Position numbers and translations under genes: made by a program. Source: RYN-230 sp963770545 (GTDB lineage: Bacteria > Actinomycetota > Actinomycetes > Streptosporangiales > Streptosporangiaceae). Taken from it: a stretch of DNA of 64,000 bases. The stretch lies in the NCBI GenBank assembly GCA_963770545.1, contig CAVYQF010000003.1:9874-73873 (forward strand). Direction: 5' to 3'. Positions 1-8,264 of this stretch are shown piece by piece. Each line of letters starts with the position of its first letter. The first letter of the stretch is position 1. The notes beneath the pieces were generated by a model that saw only the letters and a list, made by a program, of their open reading frames with translations, had not been told where the DNA came from and did no database searches.

Positions 1-62
1 CGAGCATGCCCCGTCCGGCGCCGTGCCCTCTCGCCTGCCCGGCCCTCCCCTTGCCGACTAGC

Positions 63-125
63 TTGCAGTGGCTGATAGATTCATAGCGAATTAATAGCAG
101 TTAGCAAGTACCGAGGGAGTGCCCC
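63..125 (+). promoter_or_regulatory. Leader and ribosome binding site of the marR-ClC pair
   Basis: A TTGCAG element at 63-68 is followed by an unusually AT-rich stretch (about 75-110) with TTAATA-like sequences, and AGGGAG lies at the right distance before the GTG at 126. The AT-rich stretch contains short imperfect inverted repeats (CTTGC/GCAAG, GATTC/GAATT) that could be an autoregulatory MarR site. The promoter call is inference; the ribosome binding site is clear. Confidence 0.35.
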
Positions 126-668
126 GTGACCGGGCAGGCGGATGCAGGCGTGGCGGACGAGGCTGCGGTGGATGCGGTGCTGACGGCGAGCCGGACGCTG
201 ATCGCGGTGGCGACCAGCTCGCTGGGCGCGGCTGCGGAGGACACGACGATTGCCCAGTACCGGGCGCTGGTGGTGCTGGCCTCGCGGGGCCCGCAGCGGA
301 TGACGGACCTGGCCGGGGCGCTGGACGTGACGCCGTCCACGGCCGGGCGGATGTGCGACCGGCTGCTGCGCAAGGCCCTGATCCGCCGGCACCGGGCCCG
401 GGCGGACCGGCGCGCGGTGCAGGTCTCGATCACCCCGGCGGGGCGGCAGGTGGTGGATCAGGCGACCGCCCGGCGGCGGGCCCTGATCGCCGGTATCTTG
501 CGGCGGCTCCCGGCGTCCCGGCAGCTGGCGGTGGCCGCCGCGCTGCAGGAGTTCGCCCTGGCGGCCGGGGAGATCCCGGACAGCCTGTGGCCGGCCGACC
601 CGGCTGAGCCGCCGCCGGTTCCGGCCGGCGGGAAGCGGGCGGCAGCCAGCAGGGCGGGCACGTCATGA
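126..668 (+). CDS. MarR-family transcriptional regulator
   Basis: This 180-residue protein has the MarR plan: an N-terminal dimerisation helix, a winged helix-turn-helix at about residues 59-115 (MTDLAGALDVTPSTAGRMCDRL followed by a basic wing with RADRRAVQV), and C-terminal helices. MarR proteins usually repress neighbouring transport or detoxification genes until a small ligand binds. The GTG start has an AGGGAG site 6-7 bases upstream. The stop codon overlaps the ATG of the ClC channel gene (ATGA at 665-668), so the two are translationally coupled and the regulator probably controls the channel. The Pro/Ala-rich C-terminal tail of about 25 residues is not conserved in the family. The ligand cannot be read from the sequence. 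Confidence 0.9.
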   Translation: MTGQADAGVADEAAVDAVLTASRTLIAVATSSLGAAAEDTTIAQYRALVVLASRGPQRMTDLAGALDVTPSTAGRMCDRLLRKALIRRHRARADRRAVQVSITPAGRQVVDQATARRRALIAGILRRLPASRQLAVAAALQEFALAAGEIPDSLWPADPAEPPPVPAGGKRAAASRAGTS

Positions 669-2068
669 CGGGCCCGGCCGGGGCCGGCACGACGGCCGGG
701 ACGCTGCCGTGGGCGGCGCGGACGGCTGGGTGGCTGCGGGCTTCACGGGGTGGCCTGCTGGTGATCGCGGTGGTGGTGGGGGCGGGGTCGGGGCTGGGTG
801 CGGTGGCGTTCCGGTACCTGATCTACTTCTTCACCTGGCTGGCCACCGGGCATGTGCAGTCCGGCCAGCCGGCCGCGTCGGGAAGTAGTCGCCTACCGTG
901 GCTCGGGCTGGGGTTCTTCGTGGTCATCCCGGTCATCGGCGGGATCATCTACGGCCCGCTGATCTACCGCTACGCCCGCGAGGCCCGCGGCCACGGCGTC
1001 CCCGAGGTGATGATCGCGGTCGCGGAGAACGGCGGCCGGATCCGCCCGCAGGTCAGCGTGGTCAAGGCGCTGGCCTCGGCGCTGTGCATCGGGGCCGGCG
1101 GGTCGGTCGGCCGGGAGGGCCCGATCGTGCAGATCGGCTCCGCGCTGGCCTCCAGCCTGGGTCAGTGGGTGAAGATGCCGGAGAACCGGATGCGGATCCT
1201 GGTCGCCTGCGGCGCGGGCGGCGGCATCGCGGCCACGTTCAACGCGCCGATCACCGGGGTGTTCTTCGGGGTGGAGATCATCTGCGGGAGCGTCGGTGGA
1301 TGCGCGCACGTAGTGATGCATGATCATCGACGCCTCGCGAGCCGTCGTAGCAGCCGACAGTTCCTGTCCGCGTTCCCCTCCGGCATCGCGCTGCACCATC
1401 CCCGCAACTACCTCCTGGTCGCGGCCCTCGCGGTGGCCGCGGCGCTGATCGGCCTGACCTTCAAGACCGCCGTGTACAAGATGGAAGACCTGTGGGACAT
1501 CGCCTGGAAGAACCGGCCGGAGTGGGCCCGGCCCGCGATCGGCGGCATCGCCCTCGGCCTGGTCCTGCTGGCGCTCCCGCAGATGTACGGCGTCGGCTAC
1601 CCCGTCATGGACAAGGCGATCGCCGGGAACTACGCACTGTGGTTCCTGATCGTGCTGGCCGCCGGGAAGATCATCGCGTGCAGCACCACCCTGGGCATCG
1701 GCGGATCCGGCGGGGTGTTCGCGCCCTCGCTGTTCATCGGGGTCACCTCCGGCATGGCCTTCGGCGAGATCGCTGATCACCTGCTCGGCCCCGGCGCCGG
1801 CCAGCCCGCCCTGTACGCGGTGGTGGCCATGGGCGCGGTGTTCACCTCCGCGGCCCGCGCCCCGCTGACCTCACTGGCCAGCGTGGTCGAGATGACCGGC
1901 GACTTCACCCTCACCCTGCCGGTCATGCTCGCCGTGGCCATCGCCACCGCCACCTCACGGGCACTGAGCTACGGCACCATCTACACCACCAAACTGCTGC
2001 GCCGCGGCCAGGACATCGACAGCTCCGCGCGCTGGCGGGCCTTCGGCGCCCCCGAGCCATCCGCGTGA
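665..2068 (+). CDS. ClC-family chloride channel or H+/Cl- antiporter, probably damaged
   Basis: The 467-residue membrane protein carries the ClC ion-pathway motifs: GHGVP at residues 109-113, GREGP at 149-153, and GSGGVFAP around 347-354. ClC proteins move chloride, in bacteria often in exchange for protons during acid stress. Residues about 206-233 (bases 1281-1362) do not look like the family. Another reading frame there encodes family-like residues (SVDA, then IIDASRAVVAAD) before the main frame resumes at FLSAFPSGIALHHPR, which suggests compensating indels. The frame ends at a TGA (2066-2068). ClC-type sequence continues beyond it in the same frame and then in another frame as a CBS and RCK_C-like region. 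The channel may therefore be inactive or mis-sequenced. It is co-translated with the upstream MarR gene. Confidence 0.8.
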   Translation: MTGPAGAGTTAGTLPWAARTAGWLRASRGGLLVIAVVVGAGSGLGAVAFRYLIYFFTWLATGHVQSGQPAASGSSRLPWLGLGFFVVIPVIGGIIYGPLIYRYAREARGHGVPEVMIAVAENGGRIRPQVSVVKALASALCIGAGGSVGREGPIVQIGSALASSLGQWVKMPENRMRILVACGAGGGIAATFNAPITGVFFGVEIICGSVGGCAHVVMHDHRRLASRRSSRQFLSAFPSGIALHHPRNYLLVAALAVAAALIGLTFKTAVYKMEDLWDIAWKNRPEWARPAIGGIALGLVLLALPQMYGVGYPVMDKAIAGNYALWFLIVLAAGKIIACSTTLGIGGSGGVFAPSLFIGVTSGMAFGEIADHLLGPGAGQPALYAVVAMGAVFTSAARAPLTSLASVVEMTGDFTLTLPVMLAVAIATATSRALSYGTIYTTKLLRRGQDIDSSARWRAFGAPEPSA

Positions 2069-2069
2069 G

Positions 2070-2654
2070 CACCCCACCCGCTGCCACTGCCGTTACTGCC
2101 CGAGACCGCGAGGCAGGGTCGCGAGCAGGGCCCGGTCAGCGCCAGTTCACGTTCAGGGCGACCCGCAGACCGTCCTGGCCAGCGAATCCCTCGCTCAGGC
2201 GCTGCGCCAGGTCGCGGCCTACGGCCGCGACGGGCTGCCCGTGCTGTCGGTGGACGGCCAGCAAGTGCAGGGCTGGATCACCGGCGCGAGCGTGCTGGAC
2301 ACCGTCGCCCGCGAGATCAGCGGGCCCCCGCCCCAGGTCCCGGCCAGGGCCGGGCCAGACAGGGAATCCTCCCCCCAGGAACCACCCAACCCGCTCCCGG
2401 GCTACCAGGTCCTCGAGGTCACCATCGAAGACGGCTCCCCGGTCTCAGGCCAGGCACTCGGCACCATCACCTGGCCAGCCGGCAGCTTCCCGGTCTCCGT
2501 CCTGCGCAACCGCACGCTGCAAGACGCCGAGCCCAGCCTCACCCTCACCCCCGGCGACCACCTCAACCTGCTCGCCCGGGCACCACAGCCGTCGCCAGGC
2601 CACCGTCTAGCGCACGACATGCCAGACAGCGACCACGACGGCCAGCGCCGGTGA
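2070..2654 (+). pseudogene. Detached CBS and RCK_C (TrkA-C-like) tail of the ClC gene
   Basis: After the ClC stop the same frame continues with PLPLPLLPETARQGREQGP, then the frame changes near 2131-2150 to VHVQGDPQTVLASESLAQAL. That is the start of a CBS domain running to about 2310 (LPVLSVDGQQVQGWIT). A Pro-rich linker and an RCK_C-like domain (YQVLEVTIEDGSPVSGQ) follow, ending at the TGA of 2652-2654. Many actinobacterial ClC proteins end in CBS plus TrkA-C domains, so this reads as the regulatory tail cut off by one stop and one frameshift. No good start codon exists upstream; the first in-frame GTG (2241) falls inside the CBS domain. Part of the first CBS domain seems to be missing. Confidence 0.7.
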
Positions 2655-2874
2655 CAGCACGGCTGCTCACCAGTGACGAGACAGCCACAGCGCTGGCGGC
2701 CGCCCAGGCTCTACGAGCCGGGGGCCCCGCCCGCGGTGCCGTACGGCCGCGCCTTGGTTACTATGACCGTTCCGCCGGGTGAGAGCGGGGACGTCAGCTC
2801 GACAATGCCACTCTCCGAATTAGAGGATCCCGCGACGTTCCGGGGCCGCCGGTCCAGGCCACGAGGAGGAAGCC

Positions 2875-5040
2875 GTGACCGAGGATCGCAGGCCGCCAGC
2901 GGCTCGGGCTCAGTCGGGTCATACCGCGTGGGCGAGGAACCTGCAAACGCCGCTGCGGGTGTTCTTGCGCACAGAGACGGGCAGCGCCGCGGTGCTGGTC
3001 GTGATGACAGTAGCGGCGCTCGTGTGGATCAATATCAGTGCGTCGTCGTATGAAGCGGTGTGGGGGGCGCGGCTGTCGGTGCGGCTCGCGGGCGCAGGGG
3101 TGTCGCTGGACCTGCGCGAGTGGGTGAACAGCGGGCTGATGACGTTCTTTTTCTTCGTGTTCGGGCTGGAGGCCCGCCGCGAGTTCGATATGGGTGAGCT
3201 GCGGCAGCGGCGGCGGCTGGCGCTGCCAGTGCTGGCCGGGCTGGGTGGCCTGATCGTCCCGGTCGGGATCTACCTGGCGTTCAACCACGGGCCGGCGGCG
3301 CGGGGCTGGGGCACGGCGATGTCAACCGACACCGCGTTCGCGCTGGGGATGCTGGCTCTGGTCCGCCCCCGGTTCCCGGACCGCGTCCGGGCGTTCCTGC
3401 TATCGGTGGCGGTCGTGGATGACCTGGTGTCCCTGGTCGTCATCGGGGCCGCCTACAGCCAGTACATCCGCCTGGTCCCGCTGGCCATTGCGGTCGGTGT
3501 GTTCGCGGTGGTCCTGGTGCTGAGGCGCTTCCGGATCCGCAACGGCCTCATCTACGCACTGCTGGGGATCACGGCGTGGGTCGCGGTGCTGCACTCGGGT
3601 ATCGACCCGGTCGTGGTCGGCCTGGCCATGGGCCTGCTGACCTACGCCTACCCGGCCGTGCGGACCGACCTGGAACGGGCCAGCGACCTGTTCCGGAATT
3701 TCCGCGAGCAGCCCACCCCCGAACTGGCCCGGTCGGCCAGCGCCGGGCTCACCTCGGCCCTGTCCCCCAACGAGCGGCTTCAGCTCCTCTACCACCCCTG
3801 GACCAGCTACGTCATCGTCCCGCTGTTCGCGCTGGCCAACGCGGGGATCGTGCTCAGCGGCAGTTTCCTGGCCCGCGCGTACACTTCCCCCATCACGCTC
3901 GGCATCCTGATCGGGTACGTGGTCGGCAAACCGGTCGGGATTACAGGCGCGTCCTGGCTGCTCACCCGGCTCAGCCGGGGCCGGCTCCGGCCGCCGGTGG
4001 GCTGGGCCGCGGTGACCGGGGTGGGCACCATCGCCGGGATCGGCTTCACCGTCTCCATTCTCATCGCCACCCTGGCGTTTGGTGGCATGGAGCTCCAGGA
4101 AGCCAAGCTGGGGGTCCTCAGCACCACGCTGGGTGCCTCGCTGGTCACCTGGCTGGTGTTCCGGGCCACTGCTTTGCTGCCGCCGCGGCTGCAGATCCGC
4201 GCTCTGCTGGGAACCACCCAGGCCATCGTCGACCTCGGGGCTCCCGTCGATCCCGGCCGCGACCACATCCGCGGCCCGGACCACGCCATCGTCACCATCG
4301 TCGAGTACGGCGACTTCGAATGCCCCTACTGCGGTCAGGCCGAGCCGGTGCTGCGGGAACTCCTGGCCGGGCACGGCGACGTGCGCTACGTCTGGCGGCA
4401 CCTCCCACTGAACGATGTCCACCCGCACGCCCAGCTCGCCGCCGAAGCCGCAGAGGCCGCCGCCGAGGAGGGTGCCTTCTGGGCCATGCACGACCTGCTG
4501 CTGCGGCACCAGGACGCGCTGCTGATGAGCGACCTGGTCGGGTACGCCACCGACACTGGCCTCGACCCGGGCCGGTTCCGTGACCGGCTGGCCAGCCGCG
4601 CCGAAGCGGCCCGGGTCGCTGAGGACGTGGATTCCGCCGACCTCAGCGGCGTGTCCGGGACGCCCACATTCTTCATCAACGGCCGCAGGCATTACGGCAG
4701 CTACGACATCGGCGCGCTGCCGCTGCCGCCAGGACTGCGAAGGCTGCCAGCCTGGCCTGCCGGCATCAGAGATCTCCGCGGTTTTCCATGTCAGAACTCA
4801 TCTGACTCCGCTCATGGCCTCTTGTTCTCACTTGGCCGGGGCACGAGGAGCGCGGCGGCTGGATCTGATGACGGCTGGCGCAGCGTGTTCAGGATCGCCG
4901 ACGCCTTGCCGGGCGCGATCCAGGCGAACACGGCGGCCTGCGCAGCAGGCCGGGAACCACCAGCAGACGGGCCCCGATCCGTCCGACAGCGCGCCCGCGA
5001 GCGGCGCGATCAGAACAAGCCGAGCGGGATCATCGGTTGA
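2875..5040 (+). CDS. nhaA: NhaA Na+/H+ antiporter fused to a DsbA/thioredoxin-like domain
   Basis: Residues about 30-440 form an NhaA antiporter with the paired aspartates of the ion site (VVDD, D182 and D183) and the usual membrane segments. NhaA exchanges Na+ for H+ across the plasma membrane under alkaline or sodium stress. Residues about 450-615 are a DsbA-like domain with CPYC at 483-486 and the cis-proline loop SGTPTFF (P597). Such fusions are known in actinobacteria. The GTG start follows a strong GAGGAGGA (2863-2870). The last ~100 residues (from about 4725) are not family-like and run over a dead MFS gene on the other strand. Another frame gives a plausible natural end (AAAARTAKAASLA, stop at 4803-4805), so a frameshift near 4722 probably extended the protein. 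Confidence 0.9.
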   Translation: MTEDRRPPAARAQSGHTAWARNLQTPLRVFLRTETGSAAVLVVMTVAALVWINISASSYEAVWGARLSVRLAGAGVSLDLREWVNSGLMTFFFFVFGLEARREFDMGELRQRRRLALPVLAGLGGLIVPVGIYLAFNHGPAARGWGTAMSTDTAFALGMLALVRPRFPDRVRAFLLSVAVVDDLVSLVVIGAAYSQYIRLVPLAIAVGVFAVVLVLRRFRIRNGLIYALLGITAWVAVLHSGIDPVVVGLAMGLLTYAYPAVRTDLERASDLFRNFREQPTPELARSASAGLTSALSPNERLQLLYHPWTSYVIVPLFALANAGIVLSGSFLARAYTSPITLGILIGYVVGKPVGITGASWLLTRLSRGRLRPPVGWAAVTGVGTIAGIGFTVSILIATLAFGGMELQEAKLGVLSTTLGASLVTWLVFRATALLPPRLQIRALLGTTQAIVDLGAPVDPGRDHIRGPDHAIVTIVEYGDFECPYCGQAEPVLRELLAGHGDVRYVWRHLPLNDVHPHAQLAAEAAEAAAEEGAFWAMHDLLLRHQDALLMSDLVGYATDTGLDPGRFRDRLASRAEAARVAEDVDSADLSGVSGTPTFFINGRRHYGSYDIGALPLPPGLRRLPAWPAGIRDLRGFPCQNSSDSAHGLLFSLGRGTRSAAAGSDDGWRSVFRIADALPGAIQANTAACAAGREPPADGPRSVRQRARERRDQNKPSGIIG

Positions 5041-5430
5041 CTGCCCCGCCGTCAGCGGGCCAGCCGCGACGCCAGACCGGAGGTCCGCCCCAGATCCGAT
5101 GAAGGCGCCGCGCCGCGCCGGCGGGAACGCCGAGCTGAGGATGGTCAGGCTCAGCGGCGTGCTGACCGCGGCGCCCAGCCCCTGCAGAGCCCGGGCCGTG
5201 ATCAGCCGGCCGACGTCCGGCGCCAGCGCGCATGCCGCCGAGCACGGTAACAGCGCCAGACCGCGGGTAGACGCGCCAGCGGCCAGGCCGGTCAGCCAGA
5301 GCCGTGGCGGTGAGAGCCCGCCCCGAACGCCATGTTGAGGCGATGACCGACCATGCAGCGTACCGAGAATACCCAGAGCGACGTGGACGACGGCAGTGCG
5401 GTGACCACACCCAATTAATAATGGCCGCGA
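4865..5430 (-). pseudogene. Remnant of a DHA2-type MFS drug transporter
   Basis: On the minus strand around 5320-5120 one frame reads LWLTGLAAGASTRGL, then ALAPDVGRLITARALQGLG, then SLTILSSAFPPARRGAFIG. This matches transmembrane segments 3-4 and the motif region of 14-helix DHA2 exporters. Upstream, near 5420-5360, another frame gives ALPSSTSLWVFSVR, like segment 1. Downstream, near 5000, LIAPLAGALSD resembles a later loop, again after a frame change. Stops and frameshifts break it throughout and much of the family length is missing. The 3' tail of the nhaA reading frame overlaps it on the opposite strand. Confidence 0.6.
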
Positions 5431-5456
5431 GGGGGCGCCGCCCGACCGGGATGGCC

Positions 5457-5777
5457 TCAGCGAGGCTGGTCTCCGGCGCCGGCCCGGGGCGGCACTTCGC
5501 CGAGCTGAGCGACCTCGACGCCGCCATCGCGGGTGAGGCTCGGGCAGCCCTTGGCCAGGGCCAGCGCCTCATCCAGGTCGGCGGCGTTGATCAGCGAGTA
5601 GCCGCCCAGCTGGGTGCCCGGGCCGCAGTTGCCGAGCGCGGCGGCCTCCAGGCCCGGCTGGCCGATGTCGGCGACGTGGCCGTCCATGCCGTCGAACCAG
5701 GACCTCCAGGCCTCGGCCGATTCCGCGGTGCGGGTGTAGCCAGGCGTCAGGCGGTAGGTGAAGACGAAGCTTGGCAT
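5457..5777 (-). CDS. YCII-related (DGPF-like) protein
   Basis: The 106-residue cytoplasmic protein begins MPSFVFTYRLTPGY and shows the YCII-like ferredoxin-fold pattern, with the helix-strand region QLGGYSLINAADLDEALALAKGCPSL near the end. The ATG at 5777 has an AGGAG site (reverse complement of 5781-5786). Longer in-frame starts upstream lack one. YCII proteins often sit next to ECF sigma factors in actinobacteria. Here the gene is divergent from one (5954), across a 176-base shared upstream region. No enzymatic role is established for this subgroup. Confidence 0.8.
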   Translation of the reverse strand: MPSFVFTYRLTPGYTRTAESAEAWRSWFDGMDGHVADIGQPGLEAAALGNCGPGTQLGGYSLINAADLDEALALAKGCPSLTRDGGVEVAQLGEVPPRAGAGDQPR

Positions 5778-5953
5778 CGATCTGCTCCTTTGCTTGTGGC
5801 CGCAGCCTCTTAGCTGGCTGGGCCGGTCACTGGGGCAGACACCGCCCCCCCGGCAAACTGGGCGGCCCCCGACCGCCCAGTTCACGGCGGCGGCGGTGTC
5901 GGTATCAGCGAACGGATGTCCGCAGCGGGAGGCAGGGATGCGAGGGTGGAACC

Positions 5954-6958
5954 GTGAGCACAGAGCTAATCGACCGGGCCCGGACCGGGGACGAGACCGC
6001 GTTCCAGGAGCTAGTCGGCCCGTACCAGCGCGAGCTGCAGGTGCACTGCTACCGGATCCTCGGCTCGCTGGCCGACGCCGAGGACGCGCTGCAGGAGACC
6101 CTGGTCACCGCCTGGCGGAGCCTGCGGCAGTTCGAGGGGCGCGCGTCGGTCCGGACCTGGATGTACCGGATCGCGACCACCCGGTGCCTGAACATCCTGC
6201 GATCGGCTAGCCGACGGCCCGCGATGACGCTGCCGCAGGGAGTCCAGCCGCCGGAGCCGTCCCGGCTGGGCGACGTGGCCTGGCTCGAGCCGTATCCGGA
6301 TCTGCTGCTGGAGGAGTTGCCCGACGCGTCAGCCGGGCCGGAGGCCCGCTATGAGGCCAGGGAGGCCATGTCGCTGGCGTTCGTCACCGCGCTGCAGTTG
6401 CTGCCGCCGCGTCAGCGCGCGGCCCTGATCCTGCGCGACGTCCTCGACTTCCCGGCCAGCGAGGTCGCGGGCATGCTCGAGACCACTGAGCAGTCCGTGA
6501 CCAGCGCGCTCAAGCGAGCCCGGTCCACGCTGAGCCGCGAACTGCCGTCCGCCGACGAGGAGCCGCCAGCGCCCCCGAACTCGCCGGCCGAGCGAGAGCT
6601 GATCGCCCGCATGGTCGAGGCGTTCGAGGCCGCCGACGTCAACGGCATCGTGGCGCTGATGACCGAGGACGCCTGGCTACGGATGCCGCCGGTGCCGCTG
6701 GAGTACCAGGGCCGCCAGCTGATCAGGGACTTCTACGCCACCGTGGCGTTCCGGCATAGCCGCCGGTACCGGATGGTGCAGACCCGGGCCAATGGCCAGC
6801 CCGCCCTCGCGATCTACCTGCGCGACCCGGTCAACGGCGTCGCCAGGGCGTTCGGACTGCTCGTGCTCACACTGACCGGCGACCGGGTCAGCACGATGAC
6901 GCGCTTCGACAACACCGCACTGCCCGCCTTCAGCCTGCCGCGCACACTGGCCGATTAG
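5954..6958 (+). CDS. ECF sigma factor with C-terminal SnoaL-like domain (SigG/SigX5 type)
   Basis: The 334-residue protein has a sigma-2 region at about 15-80 (DETAFQELVGPYQRELQVHCYRILGSLADAEDALQE, with TWMYRIATTRCLN), a sigma-4 helix-turn-helix at about 140-195 (LPPRQRAALILRDVLDFPASEVA), and a SnoaL/NTF2-like domain at about 210-325. It would direct RNA polymerase to its own regulon. In this subfamily the extra domain, rather than a classical anti-sigma factor, is thought to modulate activity. The GTG at 5954 has GAGGGTGGA upstream and fits the family N-terminus (MSTELIDRARTGDE). A longer frame extends upstream but is not family-like. The YCII gene is divergent. Confidence 0.92.
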   Translation: MSTELIDRARTGDETAFQELVGPYQRELQVHCYRILGSLADAEDALQETLVTAWRSLRQFEGRASVRTWMYRIATTRCLNILRSASRRPAMTLPQGVQPPEPSRLGDVAWLEPYPDLLLEELPDASAGPEARYEAREAMSLAFVTALQLLPPRQRAALILRDVLDFPASEVAGMLETTEQSVTSALKRARSTLSRELPSADEEPPAPPNSPAERELIARMVEAFEAADVNGIVALMTEDAWLRMPPVPLEYQGRQLIRDFYATVAFRHSRRYRMVQTRANGQPALAIYLRDPVNGVARAFGLLVLTLTGDRVSTMTRFDNTALPAFSLPRTLAD

Positions 6959-7120
6959 AGCGTGTCTCGTGAATCTTGCCTGGTGTTTCGGGGTGTCCCG
7001 GCTGGCGAAGAACTCGGTGATCGCGAGGGTAAGTTCCGGGGGGCCAGGAAACCCTTGTGGTCCAGGTCGCGCTCACCTGACCAGTCTCCCTGCCCGGCGT
7101 CCAGAGGTAGTCTCCCCCGC

Positions 7121-7498
7121 TCATCCGGCGGCCAGATGCCCGTCTGGCTGGCCGGCCTGCTGGACGTAGAACTCCTGGAATGCGGCGAACGCCCGTGCCC
7201 CGTAGACCGTGGCCGGGCCGCCGTTCATCAGGAACGTGACGCCGATCGCCTCCGCGGCTTCCTGCGGGCTCGCGCCGTGCAGCACCGCCGCATGTGCGTG
7301 CGCGGCAATGCATCCGTCACATTCCTTGCTGACCGCGATCGCCAGGGCAATGAGTTCCTTCGTCCTGGCATCCAGCACACCCGGCGCCAGGGCAGAATCA
7401 TGAAGCTGCTTATAGCCCGCGAAGACCTGCGGGATCGCATGCCGCAGCTCGCGTGTGGGCACGCGCAACTCTTCGCGGACCACCTTCCCGTAACTCAT
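7121..7498 (-). CDS. Carboxymuconolactone decarboxylase/AhpD-like protein
   Basis: The 125-residue all-helical protein has the AhpD-type active-site motif E-C-D-G-C-I-A-A-H, with C60, C63 and H67. In AhpD and relatives these cysteines and the histidine reduce hydroperoxides or adaptor proteins; other members are decarboxylases or of unknown function. The ATG at 7498 is preceded by GGAGGAG. It lies alone between the sigma factor gene and a divergent lipoprotein gene. A peroxidase-type role is more likely than decarboxylation because the CxxC and His are intact and no muconolactone genes are nearby. Confidence 0.88.
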   Translation of the reverse strand: MSYGKVVREELRVPTRELRHAIPQVFAGYKQLHDSALAPGVLDARTKELIALAIAVSKECDGCIAAHAHAAVLHGASPQEAAEAIGVTFLMNGGPATVYGARAFAAFQEFYVQQAGQPDGHLAAG

Positions 7499-7687
7499 CA
7501 GCCGCTCCTCCCAGCCGTCGGGTCACCCCACTCCGCAGTGTGCGCCGGCGCGGCACCCCCCGCCACGGCCATAAGTCCTCATCCCGCCACCGTGACCGTG
7601 ACGACCGTCAAGCCGCTGCAGGTCGCCGAAGGCCCGCTGCCGGCGACGCGGGAACCGAGCGGCCCAGCGAACCGTCCAAGCCCTGAG

Positions 7688-8116
7688 ATGGCCACGATGC
7701 GATGGTTTGGCCCGCAGGCCCGGGGGCTGCTGCCCACAGCGGCCCTTGTCCTGGTGAGCGCCTCATGCGGCGTGCACCAGGCTGGAACGAGCTCCGCCCA
7801 GCCGTCCGGCCCAGTCACACTCATTTCCGGCGTGGTCCAAGCCCGCCCGGGATGTCCAGTCGAGCGGCCAAGCCGCCTATGCAAACCCCGGCCGCTGGAT
7901 GACGTCCGGGTCGAGGCCCGGTCCCAGTCCGCCGGGGTGACCGCAAGCACCCGTACCCGACCCGACGGCCACTACTCATTCAGGCTGGGGCAGGGCCGTT
8001 ATGTGCTGGTCGCGGTAACGAGGCAGGTCCTCCCGCGCTGCCCTCACGTCCTGGTCTCGGTCACGTCACCAGCGCCGGTCCGCGCAAATATCAACTGCGA
8101 TAGCGGTATCCGCTGA
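7688..8116 (+). CDS. Small lipoprotein with a carboxypeptidase-regulatory-like fold
   Basis: The ~142-residue protein starts MATMRWFGPQARGLLPTAAL, a short basic then hydrophobic leader ending at a lipobox-like SASC, so it is probably lipid-anchored outside the membrane. The mature part has a beta-sandwich pattern typical of carboxypeptidase-regulatory-like domains (ISGVVQARPGCPVERP, DDVRVEARSQSAGVTAST, PDGHYSFRLGQGRYVLVAV). The -3 residue of the lipobox is Ser, which is not ideal. ATG at 7697 is an alternative start. The function is unknown. Confidence 0.65.
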   Translation: MATMRWFGPQARGLLPTAALVLVSASCGVHQAGTSSAQPSGPVTLISGVVQARPGCPVERPSRLCKPRPLDDVRVEARSQSAGVTASTRTRPDGHYSFRLGQGRYVLVAVTRQVLPRCPHVLVSVTSPAPVRANINCDSGIR

Positions 8117-8224
8117 CGCGCAGCCGCCAGCACCGGCTCGGATCGTCCGGCCGCCCAGCGATCGTTGTTGCGCGGGGGGACAAGTCGCCGGCGGCCTTCT
8201 CAGCGGGCTCATCCAGGGGCCGTG

Positions 8225-8259
8225 AGTGGGTCCCCGGGACCGGGTCCCGGGGACCCACT
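8225..8259 (-). terminator. Strong hairpin terminator
   Basis: AGTGGGTCCCCGGGACC is followed after one base by its exact complement, giving a 17-base-pair inverted repeat. It sits 5 bases beyond the stop codon of the secreted protein gene on the minus strand and can also stop plus-strand transcription from the lipoprotein gene. There is no T-run, as is common in actinobacteria. Confidence 0.85.
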
Positions 8260-8264
8260 GACCG

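Noticed and set aside
3400..4692. Long minus-strand open frame opposite nhaA
   Set aside because: Antisense shadow; the plus strand has a clear NhaA-DsbA protein.
6959..7060. Possible transposase end on the minus strand (ELTLAITEFFASRDTPKHQA)
   Set aside because: Too short, no recognised family and no inverted repeat; could be chance.
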